A stretch of 64,000 nucleotides of DNA from Blastococcus capsensis (GTDB lineage Bacteria; Actinomycetota; Actinomycetes; Mycobacteriales; Geodermatophilaceae), in assembly GCF_030165005.1 (NCBI RefSeq), contig NZ_JASNNW010000024.1:1-64000 (forward strand), given 5' to 3'. Under the pieces are notes generated by a model. The model was not told where the DNA came from. It saw only the letters and a list, made by a program, of their open reading frames with translations, and made no database searches. The position numbers and the translations under genes are program-made. The number at the start of each line of letters is the position of its first letter. Positions within the stretch are counted from its first letter, which is position 1. Shown here in pieces: positions 27,052 through 34,581 of the stretch.

Positions 27052-27933
27052 TCAGGGGGACGGCACCTGGTCGCGGTGCGGCCCGGAGGGTCGCGATGTG
27101 CGCAGGATCAGCGTGCCGGGGACGAGCGCGCCGCGCTCCGGCGACCACTGCCCCCAGTTCTCGGTACGGCCTGGTGTCCACTCCGGCTCGAGCAGGTCCT
27201 CCAGCACCAGACCGGCTCCGACCACCGCGCGCACCCAGTCACCGATCGTCCGGTGGTGCTCGACGTAGACCGTCCGCCCGGAGTCGTCGGTCTCCACGTA
27301 CGGCGTCCGGTCGAAGTAGGAGGAGACGATCCGCAGGTCGTCGGGGTCGGGGGAGTCGGGGAACGGCCAGCGCATCGGGTGGTTCACCGACGCCACGAAG
27401 CGCCCGCCCGGGCGCAGAACACGCGCCACCTCGCGCAGGGCACCCTCGACGTCTGCCACGAAGGGCAGTCCACCGAACGCCGAGCAGGCCACGTCCACGC
27501 TGTCGTCGGCCAGCGGCAGTGCTCCGGCGTCGGCCTGCAACAGGGGGACGGCGATGCCGGTCGACCGGTTGAGCTCGGCGGCGCGGACGAGCATCCCTGC
27601 GGAGAGATCCAGGGCGACGGCGTCGGCGCCGGCCGACCGCAGCCACCGTGAGCACGGCGCCGAACCGCAGCCGATCTCGAGCACCCGCCGGCCGGCGACC
27701 TCCCCGAGCAGGTGTGCGTCGGCCTCCCGCAAACCCTCCGGACACCACAGGAAGTCGGCGTCGCCCAGGTCGGATCCGTGCTCCGCGAGGTAGGCCGGGG
27801 CCGCGGCGTCCCACCACCGGCGGTTGGCGCGCACCGATTCCGCGGCGTCCGCGGGCCGGCGGGCGACCCCGCCCGCGGCCGGATAGCCGTCGCTCGCGAG
27901 CGGCAGGGGGGACGACGGCGGGTGCAGGCTCAT
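27052..27933 (-). CDS. Class I SAM-dependent methyltransferase
   Basis: It transfers a methyl group from S-adenosylmethionine to an unknown substrate. The 293-residue protein has motif I VLEIGCGSAPCSRWL, motif II region VALDLSAGMLVRAAELN, and VDVACSAFGGLPFV with VARVLRPGGRFV as in ubiE-like methyltransferases. ATG 27933 is chosen; the frame is open further upstream but without conserved sequence. The last residues (RPSGPHRDQVPSP) are encoded by a dispersed repeat element, so the C-terminus may have been extended by it. Confidence 0.85.
   Translation of the reverse strand: MSLHPPSSPLPLASDGYPAAGGVARRPADAAESVRANRRWWDAAAPAYLAEHGSDLGDADFLWCPEGLREADAHLLGEVAGRRVLEIGCGSAPCSRWLRSAGADAVALDLSAGMLVRAAELNRSTGIAVPLLQADAGALPLADDSVDVACSAFGGLPFVADVEGALREVARVLRPGGRFVASVNHPMRWPFPDSPDPDDLRIVSSYFDRTPYVETDDSGRTVYVEHHRTIGDWVRAVVGAGLVLEDLLEPEWTPGRTENWGQWSPERGALVPGTLILRTSRPSGPHRDQVPSP
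27056..27097 (+). repeat. GACGGCAC/GGA-loop hairpin element, copy C
   Basis: It begins GGGGGACGGCAC and has the hairpin GCGGCCC-GGA-GGGTCGC at 27078-27094, with one G-U pair. It overlaps the 3' end of the methyltransferase gene on the opposite strand. Confidence 0.7.
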
Positions 27934-27984
27934 GACACGCCGATCGTGACACGCCGCCGGCGGAGGTGGCCGCTTCCCCCCAGG

Positions 27985-28014
27985 TGGACCGCACCGTCCC
28001 GGCGTCCGTACGAT
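27985..28014 (+). promoter_or_regulatory. Promoter of rpsA
   Basis: The -35-like TGGACC (27985-27990) and -10 TACGAT (28009-28014) are 18 bp apart. The transcript would have a leader of about 130 nt before ATG 28152, room for the translational control common for ribosomal protein genes. Confidence 0.45.
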
Positions 28015-28151
28015 GGACGGGCGCCAGAGGTCTGACGTGTCCGTGCCCGTGAGTGGGCGGACCGCGCCGGGTCTCACCTGTTCCTCCCTGCGGTCGCCCC
28101 GGCCGTGGGTGTCCTGTCCCTACGCATAAACCATCCGGAGCACTCGACTTC

Positions 28152-29624
28152 ATGACCTCCACCCAGGTCCGTCCTTCCAGCACCCCCCAGGTCGCCATCA
28201 ACGACATCGGCACGGCGGAGGACTTCCTCGCCGCGATCGATCAGACGATCAAGTACTTCAACGATGGCGACATCGTCGAGGGCGTCATCGTCAAGGTCGA
28301 CCGGGACGAGGTGCTGCTGGACATCGGCTACAAGACCGAGGGCGTCATCCCCTCGCGCGAGCTGTCCATCAAGCACGACGTCGACCCGAACGAGGTCGTC
28401 AGCGTCGGCGACGAGGTGGAAGCTCTGGTCCTCCAGAAGGAGGACAAGGAAGGCCGGCTGATCCTCTCCAAGAAGCGCGCGCAGTACGAGCGCGCCTGGG
28501 GCACGATCGAGGCCAAGAAGGAAGCCGACGAGGTCGTCACCGGCACCGTCATCGAGGTCGTCAAGGGTGGCCTCATCCTCGACATCGGCCTCCGCGGGTT
28601 CCTCCCCGCCTCGCTGGTCGAGATGCGCCGCGTCCGGGACCTGCAGCCCTACGTGGGCCGCGAGCTCGAGGCGAAGATCATCGAGCTGGACAAGAACCGC
28701 AACAACGTCGTCCTCTCCCGTCGCCAGTGGCTGGAGCAGACGCAGTCCGAGGTCCGCAGCGAGTTCCTCAACAAGCTCGCCAAGGGCCAGGTGCGCAGCG
28801 GCGTCGTCTCCTCGATCGTCAACTTCGGTGCCTTCGTGGACCTCGGCGGTGTCGACGGCCTGGTGCACGTCTCCGAGCTGTCCTGGAAGCACATCGACCA
28901 CCCGTCCGAGGTCGTCGAGGTCGGCCAGGAGGTCACCGTCGAGGTCCTCGACGTCGACCTGGACCGGGAGCGGGTCTCGCTGTCGCTGAAGGCGACGCAG
29001 GAGGACCCGTGGCGTCAGTTCGCACGGACCCACCAGATCGGCCAGGTCGTGCCCGGCAAGGTCACCAAGCTCGTTCCCTTCGGTGCGTTCGTGCGCGTCG
29101 ACGAGGGCATCGAAGGCCTGGTGCACATCTCCGAGCTGGCCGAGCGCCACGTGGAGATCCCCGAGCAGGTCGTGCAGGTCGGCGACGAGATCCTGGTCAA
29201 GGTCATCGACATCGACCTGGACCGCCGGCGCATCTCGCTGTCGCTCAAGCAGGCCAACGAGGGCGTCGTCGGCGACGAGGAGCAGTTCGACCCGGCCGCC
29301 TACGGCATGGCCGCCTCGTACGACGAGCAGGGCAACTACATCTACCCGGAGGGCTTCGACCCGGAGACCGGCGAGTGGCTCGAGGGCTACGACGAGGCCC
29401 GCGAGACGTGGGAGCGGCAGTACGCCGAGGCCCAGGCCCGCTTCGAGGCGCACCGCAAGCAGATCGCGGCGGCGAAGGAGGCCGACGCCGAGGCGGCGGC
29501 CGGTGGCAGCTACTCCAGCGACGACGCTGCCGGCCCGGACGCCCCGGCGACCGGTGGCGGCGGCACGCTGGCCAGCGACGAGGCTCTGGCCGCGCTGCGG
29601 GCCAAGCTCGCCGGCGGTGAGTGA
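28152..29624 (+). CDS. rpsA: 30S ribosomal protein S1
   Basis: It binds mRNA on the small ribosomal subunit. The 490-residue protein has four S1 domains in a row (about 35-105, 120-190, 205-280, 290-370). These are recognisable by repeats such as [20 protein letters not shown] and [20 protein letters not shown]. An acidic, low-complexity C-terminus of about 110 residues follows. This four-domain form is usual in actinobacteria. ATG 28152 has a GGAG 11 bases upstream. It is followed by a very strong hairpin. Confidence 0.97.
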   Translation: MTSTQVRPSSTPQVAINDIGTAEDFLAAIDQTIKYFNDGDIVEGVIVKVDRDEVLLDIGYKTEGVIPSRELSIKHDVDPNEVVSVGDEVEALVLQKEDKEGRLILSKKRAQYERAWGTIEAKKEADEVVTGTVIEVVKGGLILDIGLRGFLPASLVEMRRVRDLQPYVGRELEAKIIELDKNRNNVVLSRRQWLEQTQSEVRSEFLNKLAKGQVRSGVVSSIVNFGAFVDLGGVDGLVHVSELSWKHIDHPSEVVEVGQEVTVEVLDVDLDRERVSLSLKATQEDPWRQFARTHQIGQVVPGKVTKLVPFGAFVRVDEGIEGLVHISELAERHVEIPEQVVQVGDEILVKVIDIDLDRRRISLSLKQANEGVVGDEEQFDPAAYGMAASYDEQGNYIYPEGFDPETGEWLEGYDEARETWERQYAEAQARFEAHRKQIAAAKEADAEAAAGGSYSSDDAAGPDAPATGGGGTLASDEALAALRAKLAGGE

Positions 29625-29660
29625 GCAGCGCCGCTGCTGATGCCTGAGCACTGAACGTCG

Positions 29661-29691
29661 GAGGCCCAGAACCCACGTGGTTCTGGGCCTC
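29661..29691 (+). terminator. Terminator of rpsA
   Basis: A perfect 13-bp stem (GAGGCCCAGAACC with its complement) and a CACGT loop lie 36 bases after the stop. Confidence 0.75.
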
Positions 29692-29727
29692 TGCCGTTCA
29701 CCCGCGCCCTCCCGTCCGGGCGCGGCA

Positions 29728-29758
29728 AAGGCCCCGTGGACGTCGTCCACGGGGCCTT
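29728..29758. terminator. Second hairpin between rpsA and the small minus-strand gene
   Basis: A perfect 14-bp stem (AAGGCCCCGTGGAC with its complement) with a GTC loop. It reads AAGG..CCTT from both sides and can end transcription from either direction, notably from the small gene at 29816. Confidence 0.65.
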
Positions 29759-29773
29759 GCCCCGTTCAGGGCA

Positions 29774-29797
29774 CCGCCGCGAGCTTGCGAGCGGTGG
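29774..29797 (+). repeat. GAGCxTGCGAG intergenic repeat, copy 2
   Basis: CCGCCGC and GCGGTGG flank GAGCTTGCGA and can pair as a 7-bp stem. The flanking CCCCGTT and AACGGGG also pair, so this forms a larger cruciform. It lies just beyond the small gene's stop. Confidence 0.55.
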
Positions 29798-29815
29798 GGA
29801 GAACGGGGTCCTTTC

Positions 29816-30073
29816 TCAGAGGCTGAGGATGATGGCGAACGCCGTGCGGGGACGGCCGCCGGAGCCGGCGAGGAAGCTCCACGTGTGGCGCCCGGTGGTC
29901 GGCGTCCGGAACATCCACCGCAGCAGCGAGCTGCGGTGGGCGATGGCCGGCCGCTGGAACTGCATCCGCTCGCGCACGGCGGGGATGTCGGCGCAGCGCA
30001 CCCCCGCGGCGGCACCGAGCCGGTGCCGTCCGGCGGCGCGGGACGACGGGGATGCGCTCGTGGAACGGGACAT
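29816..30073 (-). CDS. Small hypothetical protein (85 aa)
   Basis: I do not recognise this protein. It is basic, with a Ser/Arg-rich N-terminus, a central RERMQFQRPAIAHRSSLL and a hydrophobic end TAFAIILSL. Nearly every third codon position from ATG 30073 to the stop is G or C, the pattern of real genes here. Its mirror frames on the plus strand lack this pattern. The start could be a few codons different; the frame is open upstream to 30166. It is transcribed away from coaE and ends against two hairpins. No signal peptide or known domain is visible. Confidence 0.6.
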   Translation of the reverse strand: MSRSTSASPSSRAAGRHRLGAAAGVRCADIPAVRERMQFQRPAIAHRSSLLRWMFRTPTTGRHTWSFLAGSGGRPRTAFAIILSL

Positions 30074-30206
30074 GTTCTGGGTCTGCCTCTCTGGGCGGGG
30101 AAGATCGCCGGTGCAGACGTTAACGGTGGGGCTCGTGTGACTACTGCGACGCGCCGTGCGTGCCACGTCCGTGTTATCGCTCTGTGACCTCGGTGGGCGC
30201 GATCGC

Positions 30207-30212
30207 TACTGT
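30207..30212 (+). promoter_or_regulatory. Leaderless-type -10 box of coaE
   Basis: TACTGT is followed by six bases and then GTG 30219. Confidence 0.55.
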
Positions 30213-30218
30213 CCGTAC

Positions 30219-30815
30219 GTGCTGACGATCGGACTGACCGGTGGAATCGGCTCGGGGAAGAGCACCGTCGCGCGGCTGCTCGCCGAGCGCGGGGCGCTCG
30301 TGGTGGACGCCGACCGCATCGCCCGCGAGGTGCTCGAGCCCGGCACCCCCGGTCTCGCAGCGGTGGCGGCCGAGTTCGGCGCCGGCGTCCTGGCTGCCGA
30401 CGGCTCGCTCGACCGGGCGGTGCTCGCGTCCATCGTGTTCTCCGACGAGGCCGCCCGGCGGAGGCTCGACGGGCTGGTGCATCCCCTGGTGCGGCAGCGG
30501 TCCGCCGAGCTGATCGCCGGCGCACCCGCGGAAGCCGTCGTCGTCAACGACGTCCCGCTGCTGGTGGAGACCGGTCGGGCAGGCTCCTACGACCTCGTGC
30601 TTGTCGTCGAGACCGACCTCGAGACCCGCGTGACGCGACTGATCGAGCGTGGGCTGCCGGAACAGGACGCCCGAGCCCGGATCGCCGCTCAGGCGACCGA
30701 CGAACAGCGGCGTGCGGTCGCCGACGTCGTCCTGGACAACAGCGGGACGCCCGAGGCGCTGGCCGAAGAGGTCGACCGGTTCTGGCGCGATCGGGTCGCG
30801 CCGGCGCGTGGCTGA
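30219..30815 (+). CDS. coaE: Dephospho-CoA kinase
   Basis: It phosphorylates the 3'-hydroxyl of dephospho-CoA, the final step of coenzyme A synthesis. The 198-residue protein opens with the P-loop GLTGGIGSGKST (5-16). It has DADRIAREVLEPG and HPLVRQR of the CoA-binding region and NDVPLLVE. GTG 30219 starts exactly before the conserved N-terminus and follows a leaderless promoter. It lacks the extra C-terminal domain found fused to CoaE in mycobacteria. It overlaps the GNAT gene by 8 bp. rpsA-coaE proximity is typical of actinobacteria. Confidence 0.95.
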   Translation: MLTIGLTGGIGSGKSTVARLLAERGALVVDADRIAREVLEPGTPGLAAVAAEFGAGVLAADGSLDRAVLASIVFSDEAARRRLDGLVHPLVRQRSAELIAGAPAEAVVVNDVPLLVETGRAGSYDLVLVVETDLETRVTRLIERGLPEQDARARIAAQATDEQRRAVADVVLDNSGTPEALAEEVDRFWRDRVAPARG

Positions 30816-31572
30816 CGCGGACTCGCTCCTCCGGCGGCGCCGGCAGGCGCTCGAGGACGTCTCATGGGCCCGGTTCCGGGTGTGCCTGCAGATGCTCGCG
30901 GGGTCGTTCTGGGTGGTGCTGGCGGCCGTGCGGTGGACCGAGGACGACGGGAGCGTCTGGCTGGACTGGGTCTGGACGGTTCTCTCGCTGGTCTACTTCG
31001 GCGCCGGGCTCGCCTTGTGGCGCAGGTTCCGGCGGGAACGGGCGCGGCTGGCGACGCTCGTCGGGATCGACCTGCGGCCGGTCACCGAGACGACTCTCTC
31101 CCGGCTGGTGACGGCGGCGACGGACGGAACGGCGGCCGGCGAGGTGACGCCGTCGATCACGCCGGGGGAGGGGTGGACGGCCGAGCGGATCGAGTGGCTG
31201 CGCGCCTTCCACCGCGAGCGGCGCGCGGGGCTGGACGGGCCGGCGCAGGAGGCCACCTGGGCCGTCGTCGAGGTCGTCGATGACGAGGGCCGGGGCTCGG
31301 GGCGGGTTGTCGGCGCGGTGCGGCTGCGCCGCGCCGGTGGACCAGGTGTTCTGGAGTTGGGCATCTGGCTGGTCCGCCACGCCCGTGGCAGGGGTGTCGG
31401 GCGGGAGGCGGTCGGACTCGCGCTGGAGCGGGCGCGGGAAGCGGGAGCCACGGCGGTGCGTGCGGAGACGACGAGCGGAAACGATGGGGCGCTCACCGTA
31501 CTGCGCGCGAGCGGATTCGCCACGGCGGTCGACGGCGAGCGGGTCGTGGCGGAGCGCGAACTCCGCAGCTAG
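30808..31572 (+). CDS. Membrane-anchored GNAT-family acetyltransferase
   Basis: The 254-residue protein has two hydrophobic helices at its N-terminus (about 23-42 and 51-71) and a basic stretch RRFRRERAR. A middle part of unknown fold follows. The C-terminal GNAT domain (about 150-250) has ELGIWLVRHARGRGVGREAV for acetyl-CoA binding and NDGALTVLRASGF. The acceptor substrate is unknown. GTG 30808 overlaps the coaE stop by 8 bp, so the two are co-transcribed. A GNAT domain tied to two membrane helices is unusual. A weak 7-bp hairpin (31573-31600) follows. Confidence 0.75.
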   Translation: MADADSLLRRRRQALEDVSWARFRVCLQMLAGSFWVVLAAVRWTEDDGSVWLDWVWTVLSLVYFGAGLALWRRFRRERARLATLVGIDLRPVTETTLSRLVTAATDGTAAGEVTPSITPGEGWTAERIEWLRAFHRERRAGLDGPAQEATWAVVEVVDDEGRGSGRVVGAVRLRRAGGPGVLELGIWLVRHARGRGVGREAVGLALERAREAGATAVRAETTSGNDGALTVLRASGFATAVDGERVVAERELRS

Positions 31573-31626
31573 GCGGCCGGTGACCGGGCAGGTCGGCCGC
31601 GCCTGGCCCGAGCGGATGTTCCCGGC

Positions 31627-32091
31627 GTGAGCCGGCCGGCTTCGCCGACCCCGTCGACCGCCCGGCATCGCTCACCGCCGCGCCCCTGGACGGCTCGCAC
31701 GCTGCACTGTGCGGGAAGTGTCCGGATGGATTCGTCCGATCCCGTGCAGGCACTGGTGCAGGCCCGGTACCGCTGCACGGGCGAGGCGCACCTGTGGGTC
31801 TCGGTGAAGCAAACGGCCGACCGCACCGCAGCCCCCGTCTCGCGGAACCGGGAAGCAGTGCATCGCGGCCGCCTGGTCCGACAGCCACCGCAACGAGGTG
31901 GTCTGCGACAGCAGGATCCACGTCGGCTGGTTCGAGGTCGACCAGGAGGAGCCGGTCTCGGGATCGGAGGACCCGAAGTCGAGCGCGTACGAGCCCCTGG
32001 CCAACGGCGTCGGCTACGTGCAGTTCTGCCTGTACGACGAGACCACCGCGAGGGCGGCGCCAACGACAACAGCTTCCGCAACGTCCGCTGA
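31627..32091 (+). pseudogene. Frameshifted remnant of a secreted-type hypothetical protein
   Basis: Protein-like sequence runs across two frames. The first frame gives VQARYRCTGEAHLWVSVKQ. Near 31820-31850 it moves to the +1 frame, which gives CIAAAWSDSHRNEVVCDS, GWFEVDQEEPVSGSEDPKSS and GVGYVQFCLYDETT. Near 32045 it returns to the first frame for GGANDNSFRNVR and the stop at 32091. Two compensating indels in coding-like DNA suggest a decayed gene or two sequencing errors. Cysteines and the beta-rich pattern suggest an exported protein, but no start or signal peptide is clear. Confidence 0.55.
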
Positions 32092-32106
32092 GCCACGACG
32101 ACGGGA

Positions 32107-32134
32107 CCCCAGGCTGCCGGTCGGCGGCCTGGGG
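32107..32134 (-). terminator. Terminator of the tRNA Gly-Cys-Val cluster
   Basis: CCCCAGGC and GCCTGGGG pair, with further pairing inside, five bases beyond the encoded CCA of tRNA-Val. Confidence 0.6.
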
Positions 32135-32139
32135 CTCTG

Positions 32140-32214
32140 TGGTGGGCGATACTGGGATCGAACCAGTGACCTCTTCCGTGTCAGGGAAGCGCGCTACCGC
32201 TGCGCCAATCGCCC
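32140..32214 (-). tRNA. tRNA-Val (GAC)
   Basis: The acceptor stem is GGGCGAT/ATCGCCC. The anticodon arm is CTTCC-CTGACAC-GGAAG (anticodon GAC) and the T arm is CTGG-TTCGATC-CCAG. The 3' ACCA is encoded. It is the last of three tRNAs transcribed together. Confidence 0.93.
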
Positions 32215-32267
32215 GTTCCGGTCTCGCGACCGGACCCTCCTCCGCGCTCGTGCTCCGCGAGGAGACG

Positions 32268-32338
32268 AGGTGGAGACGGGATTTGAACCCGTGTAGACGG
32301 CTTTGCAGGCCGTTGCCTCGCCTCTCGGCCACTCCACC
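32268..32338 (-). tRNA. tRNA-Cys (GCA)
   Basis: The acceptor stem is GGTGGAG/CTCCACC with discriminator T, the usual one for cysteine. The anticodon arm is ACGGC-CTGCAAA-GCCGT (anticodon GCA). CCA is not encoded. Confidence 0.93.
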
Positions 32339-32379
32339 GCACGCGGGCGCCAGTCTCTCGACCGACGCCCGAGGTTCCG

Positions 32380-32451
32380 AGCGGACGACGGGATTCGAAC
32401 CCGCGACCCTCACCTTGGCAAGGTGATGCTCTACCACTGAGCCACGTCCGC
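32380..32451 (-). tRNA. tRNA-Gly (GCC)
   Basis: The acceptor stem is GCGGACG/CGTCCGC with discriminator T. The anticodon loop TTGCCAA (anticodon GCC) stands between CACC and GGTG. CCA is not encoded. It is the first gene of the Gly-Cys-Val transcript. Confidence 0.93.
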
Positions 32452-32463
32452 GTTACGGAAAGA

Positions 32464-32492
32464 ACTCTAGCGGACGTCCGGGGAGGGGTCGA
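32464..32492 (-). promoter_or_regulatory. Promoter of the tRNA cluster
   Basis: On the minus strand TCGACC (32487-32492) and TAGAGT (32464-32469) are 17 bp apart, upstream of tRNA-Gly. Confidence 0.4.
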
Positions 32493-32546
32493 AGGGGGGG
32501 TCCCCCGGTCGGCTCCCACTGCCTGTCGCCGGAGCATCTCCGCAGG

Positions 32547-33008
32547 TCAGCGCCCCGGCGAGTCCGGTCCGCCGTTGGACAGCAAAGTGTCCAGCTCCTG
32601 GTCCAGCTGCAGCAGTGCGCTCTCCGACCCGGTGGGGACCAGGGCCTCGGTGTGCCGCAGGAAGGCGGCGACCGTCGCCCGGGAGAGCTCGAAGAGCGCT
32701 TCGCCAGAGGGCGCCCGCAGGTGCAGGAACAGCACGTCCGCGGTCGCGCGCGCCGGCCAGACGCGCACGTCGCCGTCGCCGGCGGGGTGCTCGAGGCCGG
32801 CCTGCAGCAGTTCGCGGCTCACCAGCCACGCGATGCCCTCGTCGCCGTCGGCGGTGTCCTGGTCGCCCGGGTCGCCGAACGCGATGCGCACGGCGAACGG
32901 GTCGGTCGGGTCGTAGCACAGCAGCGCCGGCACCTCGGTCCAGGACTGGGGGCCGACCAGCTGAAGAGTGACGGGGGAAATGTGGCCGGGCATCCATCGG
33001 CTCGTCAT
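32547..33008 (-). CDS. SsgA-family sporulation/cell-division regulator
   Basis: SsgA-like proteins position FtsZ and peptidoglycan remodelling in morphologically complex actinobacteria. This 153-residue protein shows the family core: ALLCYDPTDPFAVRIAFG, then WLVSRELLQAGLEHPAGDGDVRVWP, LRAPSGEALFELSRATVAAFL and a terminal LDQELDTLL. ATG 33008 is the annotated start; ATG 32993 is an alternative. It is divergent from the ECF sigma gene and shares about 120 bp of upstream DNA with it. Which SsgA subgroup it belongs to cannot be told by eye. Confidence 0.85.
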   Translation of the reverse strand: MTSRWMPGHISPVTLQLVGPQSWTEVPALLCYDPTDPFAVRIAFGDPGDQDTADGDEGIAWLVSRELLQAGLEHPAGDGDVRVWPARATADVLFLHLRAPSGEALFELSRATVAAFLRHTEALVPTGSESALLQLDQELDTLLSNGGPDSPGR

Positions 33009-33133
33009 GTCAGGTCAACGACCGGCGGCGCGAGAAGTCACGAATTCGGGCATGTGGTGTCACACCTGCATCATGCGCCACAGGAGCCCCGTTGAACCGG
33101 ATGGCTGGTTCCGGACGAACGCCTCGTGTGACC

Positions 33134-33781
33134 ATGGGAGTCGTGAGTCGACCGGTCGTCCGGCCGGAGGACGGCGTCGGTGACGTCGAGATCCTCCGGC
33201 GCATCCGCGCCGGTGACCGCGGTGCCGTCGACGAGCTGTACGAGCGCTTCCGGCGGCCCGCGTTCGCACTGGCCCGCCGGATCCTGGCCGATGACGGCCT
33301 GGCCGAGGACGTCCTGCAGGACGTCTTCCTCGGCGTCTGGCGGGACCCTGGTGCCTACGACGGTGCGCGGGGGAGCTTCGCGTCCTGGCTGCTCGCAGTG
33401 GTGCACCACAAGGCGGTCGACGCGGTGCGCCGCGAGGAGTCGCAGCGACGGCGCCAGGCCCGGGCCGAGGACCAGGCGGTCCTCGATGCTCCGGTCGCCA
33501 CCCGGGACGTGGAGGACGACGCGTGGTCCCGCGTCGTCGCCGAGCAGGTGCGGTCGGCGCTGCGCGTCCTGCCCGGACCGCAGAGGGAGGCCCTGACGCT
33601 CGCCTACTACGGCGGCTACACCCAGCGGGAGGTCGCCGTTCTGACCGGTGCGCCGCTCGGCACGGTCAAGACACGGATGCTGGCGGGGATGCGCCGGTTG
33701 AAGTCCGAGCTGGGCGGGCTGTCCGGCCCGGTGGGCGGTGGAGCGCTGACCGAGGACGCGCCATGGGACGGGACACGATGA
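33134..33781 (+). CDS. ECF sigma factor (sigma-70 family)
   Basis: It directs RNA polymerase to a stress or envelope regulon. The 215-residue protein has region 2 (LYERFRRPAFALARRIL, DGLAEDVLQDVFLGVWRDP, WLLAVVHHKAVDAVRRE) and region 4 (LPGPQREALTLAYYGGYTQ, GAPLGTVKTRMLAGMRRLK). ATG 33134 is chosen because high third-position GC begins there. TTG 33092 with AGGAG five bases upstream, ATG 33101 and GTG 33143 are alternatives. The stop overlaps the anti-sigma start as ATGA. The pairing resembles SigK/RskA-type systems. Confidence 0.9.
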   Translation: MGVVSRPVVRPEDGVGDVEILRRIRAGDRGAVDELYERFRRPAFALARRILADDGLAEDVLQDVFLGVWRDPGAYDGARGSFASWLLAVVHHKAVDAVRREESQRRRQARAEDQAVLDAPVATRDVEDDAWSRVVAEQVRSALRVLPGPQREALTLAYYGGYTQREVAVLTGAPLGTVKTRMLAGMRRLKSELGGLSGPVGGGALTEDAPWDGTR

Positions 33782-34581
33782 CCGCGGAGCACGCGTACGA
33801 CGAACTCGCGGTCGGCTGGGCGCTGCACGCGCTGGAGCCCGACGACGAGGCGGACTTCACGCGGCACCTGCCCGGGTGCGAGCGGTGCCTGCGCACCGTC
33901 GCCGAGACCTCCGAGGTGATGGCGGCCCTGGCGCGGGACCTTCCGGCAGCGGAGCCCTCGCCGGAGCTGCGTGCCCGCCTCCGTGCCGCCGTGGAGGAGA
34001 CGGAGCAGGTGTCGCCGGTGGCTGCTCCTCCTCCCGCCGGACCGCCGCCGAGCGCGGTGGAGCAGGCAGGGCCGCGGCCGGTGCCGCGCAGTGCCGCTGG
34101 GCGGCCCGCCCTGCTGCCCCGTGCCCTGGTGGCCGCCGCGACGGCCGCGGTCGTGGGTCTGGGGGTGTGGGTCGCGGTCCTCGACCAGGCGCGGGACGAC
34201 CTGCGCTCGACCGTGGCGGCCCAGGAGGACGTCGTGGCCGAATTGACCCGGCCGGGCCGGGCGACGATCACGCCGCTCACCTCGGAGGACCAGCGGGTGG
34301 CCACCGTGGTCGCCCGTGGCGACACGCTCCAGGTGGTCACCGACGGGCTCCAGCCGAACGACACGGCGTCGACGACCTACGTGGTGTGGGGGCTCGGGGA
34401 CGGCGACCCGGTGCCGCTGGGCGTCTTCGACGTCGATCGGTCACAGATGCAGCTCCAGACCGTAGGCTCCGGGCAGGCCGGAGTCGACGAGTTCCCCGCG
34501 TACGGGATCAGCATCGAACCCGGTCGGCAGGCTCCGTCGTCACCGACGGAGGTCGTGGCGACAGGGGAGGTGGCCAGCTGA
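33778..34581 (+). CDS. Anti-sigma factor with zinc motif and one membrane helix
   Basis: It is expected to hold the upstream sigma factor inactive at the membrane. The 267-residue protein has an N-terminal zinc anti-sigma motif H-x3-C-x2-C (H30, C34, C37 in RHLPGCERC). A Pro/Ala-rich linker is followed by one transmembrane helix (about 115-135, LVAAATAAVVGLGVWVAVL) and an RskA-type extracytoplasmic domain (VVTDGLQPNDTASTTYVVWG). It overlaps the sigma gene by 4 bp. Confidence 0.9.
   Translation: MTAEHAYDELAVGWALHALEPDDEADFTRHLPGCERCLRTVAETSEVMAALARDLPAAEPSPELRARLRAAVEETEQVSPVAAPPPAGPPPSAVEQAGPRPVPRSAAGRPALLPRALVAAATAAVVGLGVWVAVLDQARDDLRSTVAAQEDVVAELTRPGRATITPLTSEDQRVATVVARGDTLQVVTDGLQPNDTASTTYVVWGLGDGDPVPLGVFDVDRSQMQLQTVGSGQAGVDEFPAYGISIEPGRQAPSSPTEVVATGEVAS

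Noticed and set aside
29736-30140. Plus-strand ORF after rpsA
   Set aside because: It begins inside a hairpin, lacks third-position GC bias and is antisense to the better supported 85-residue gene.
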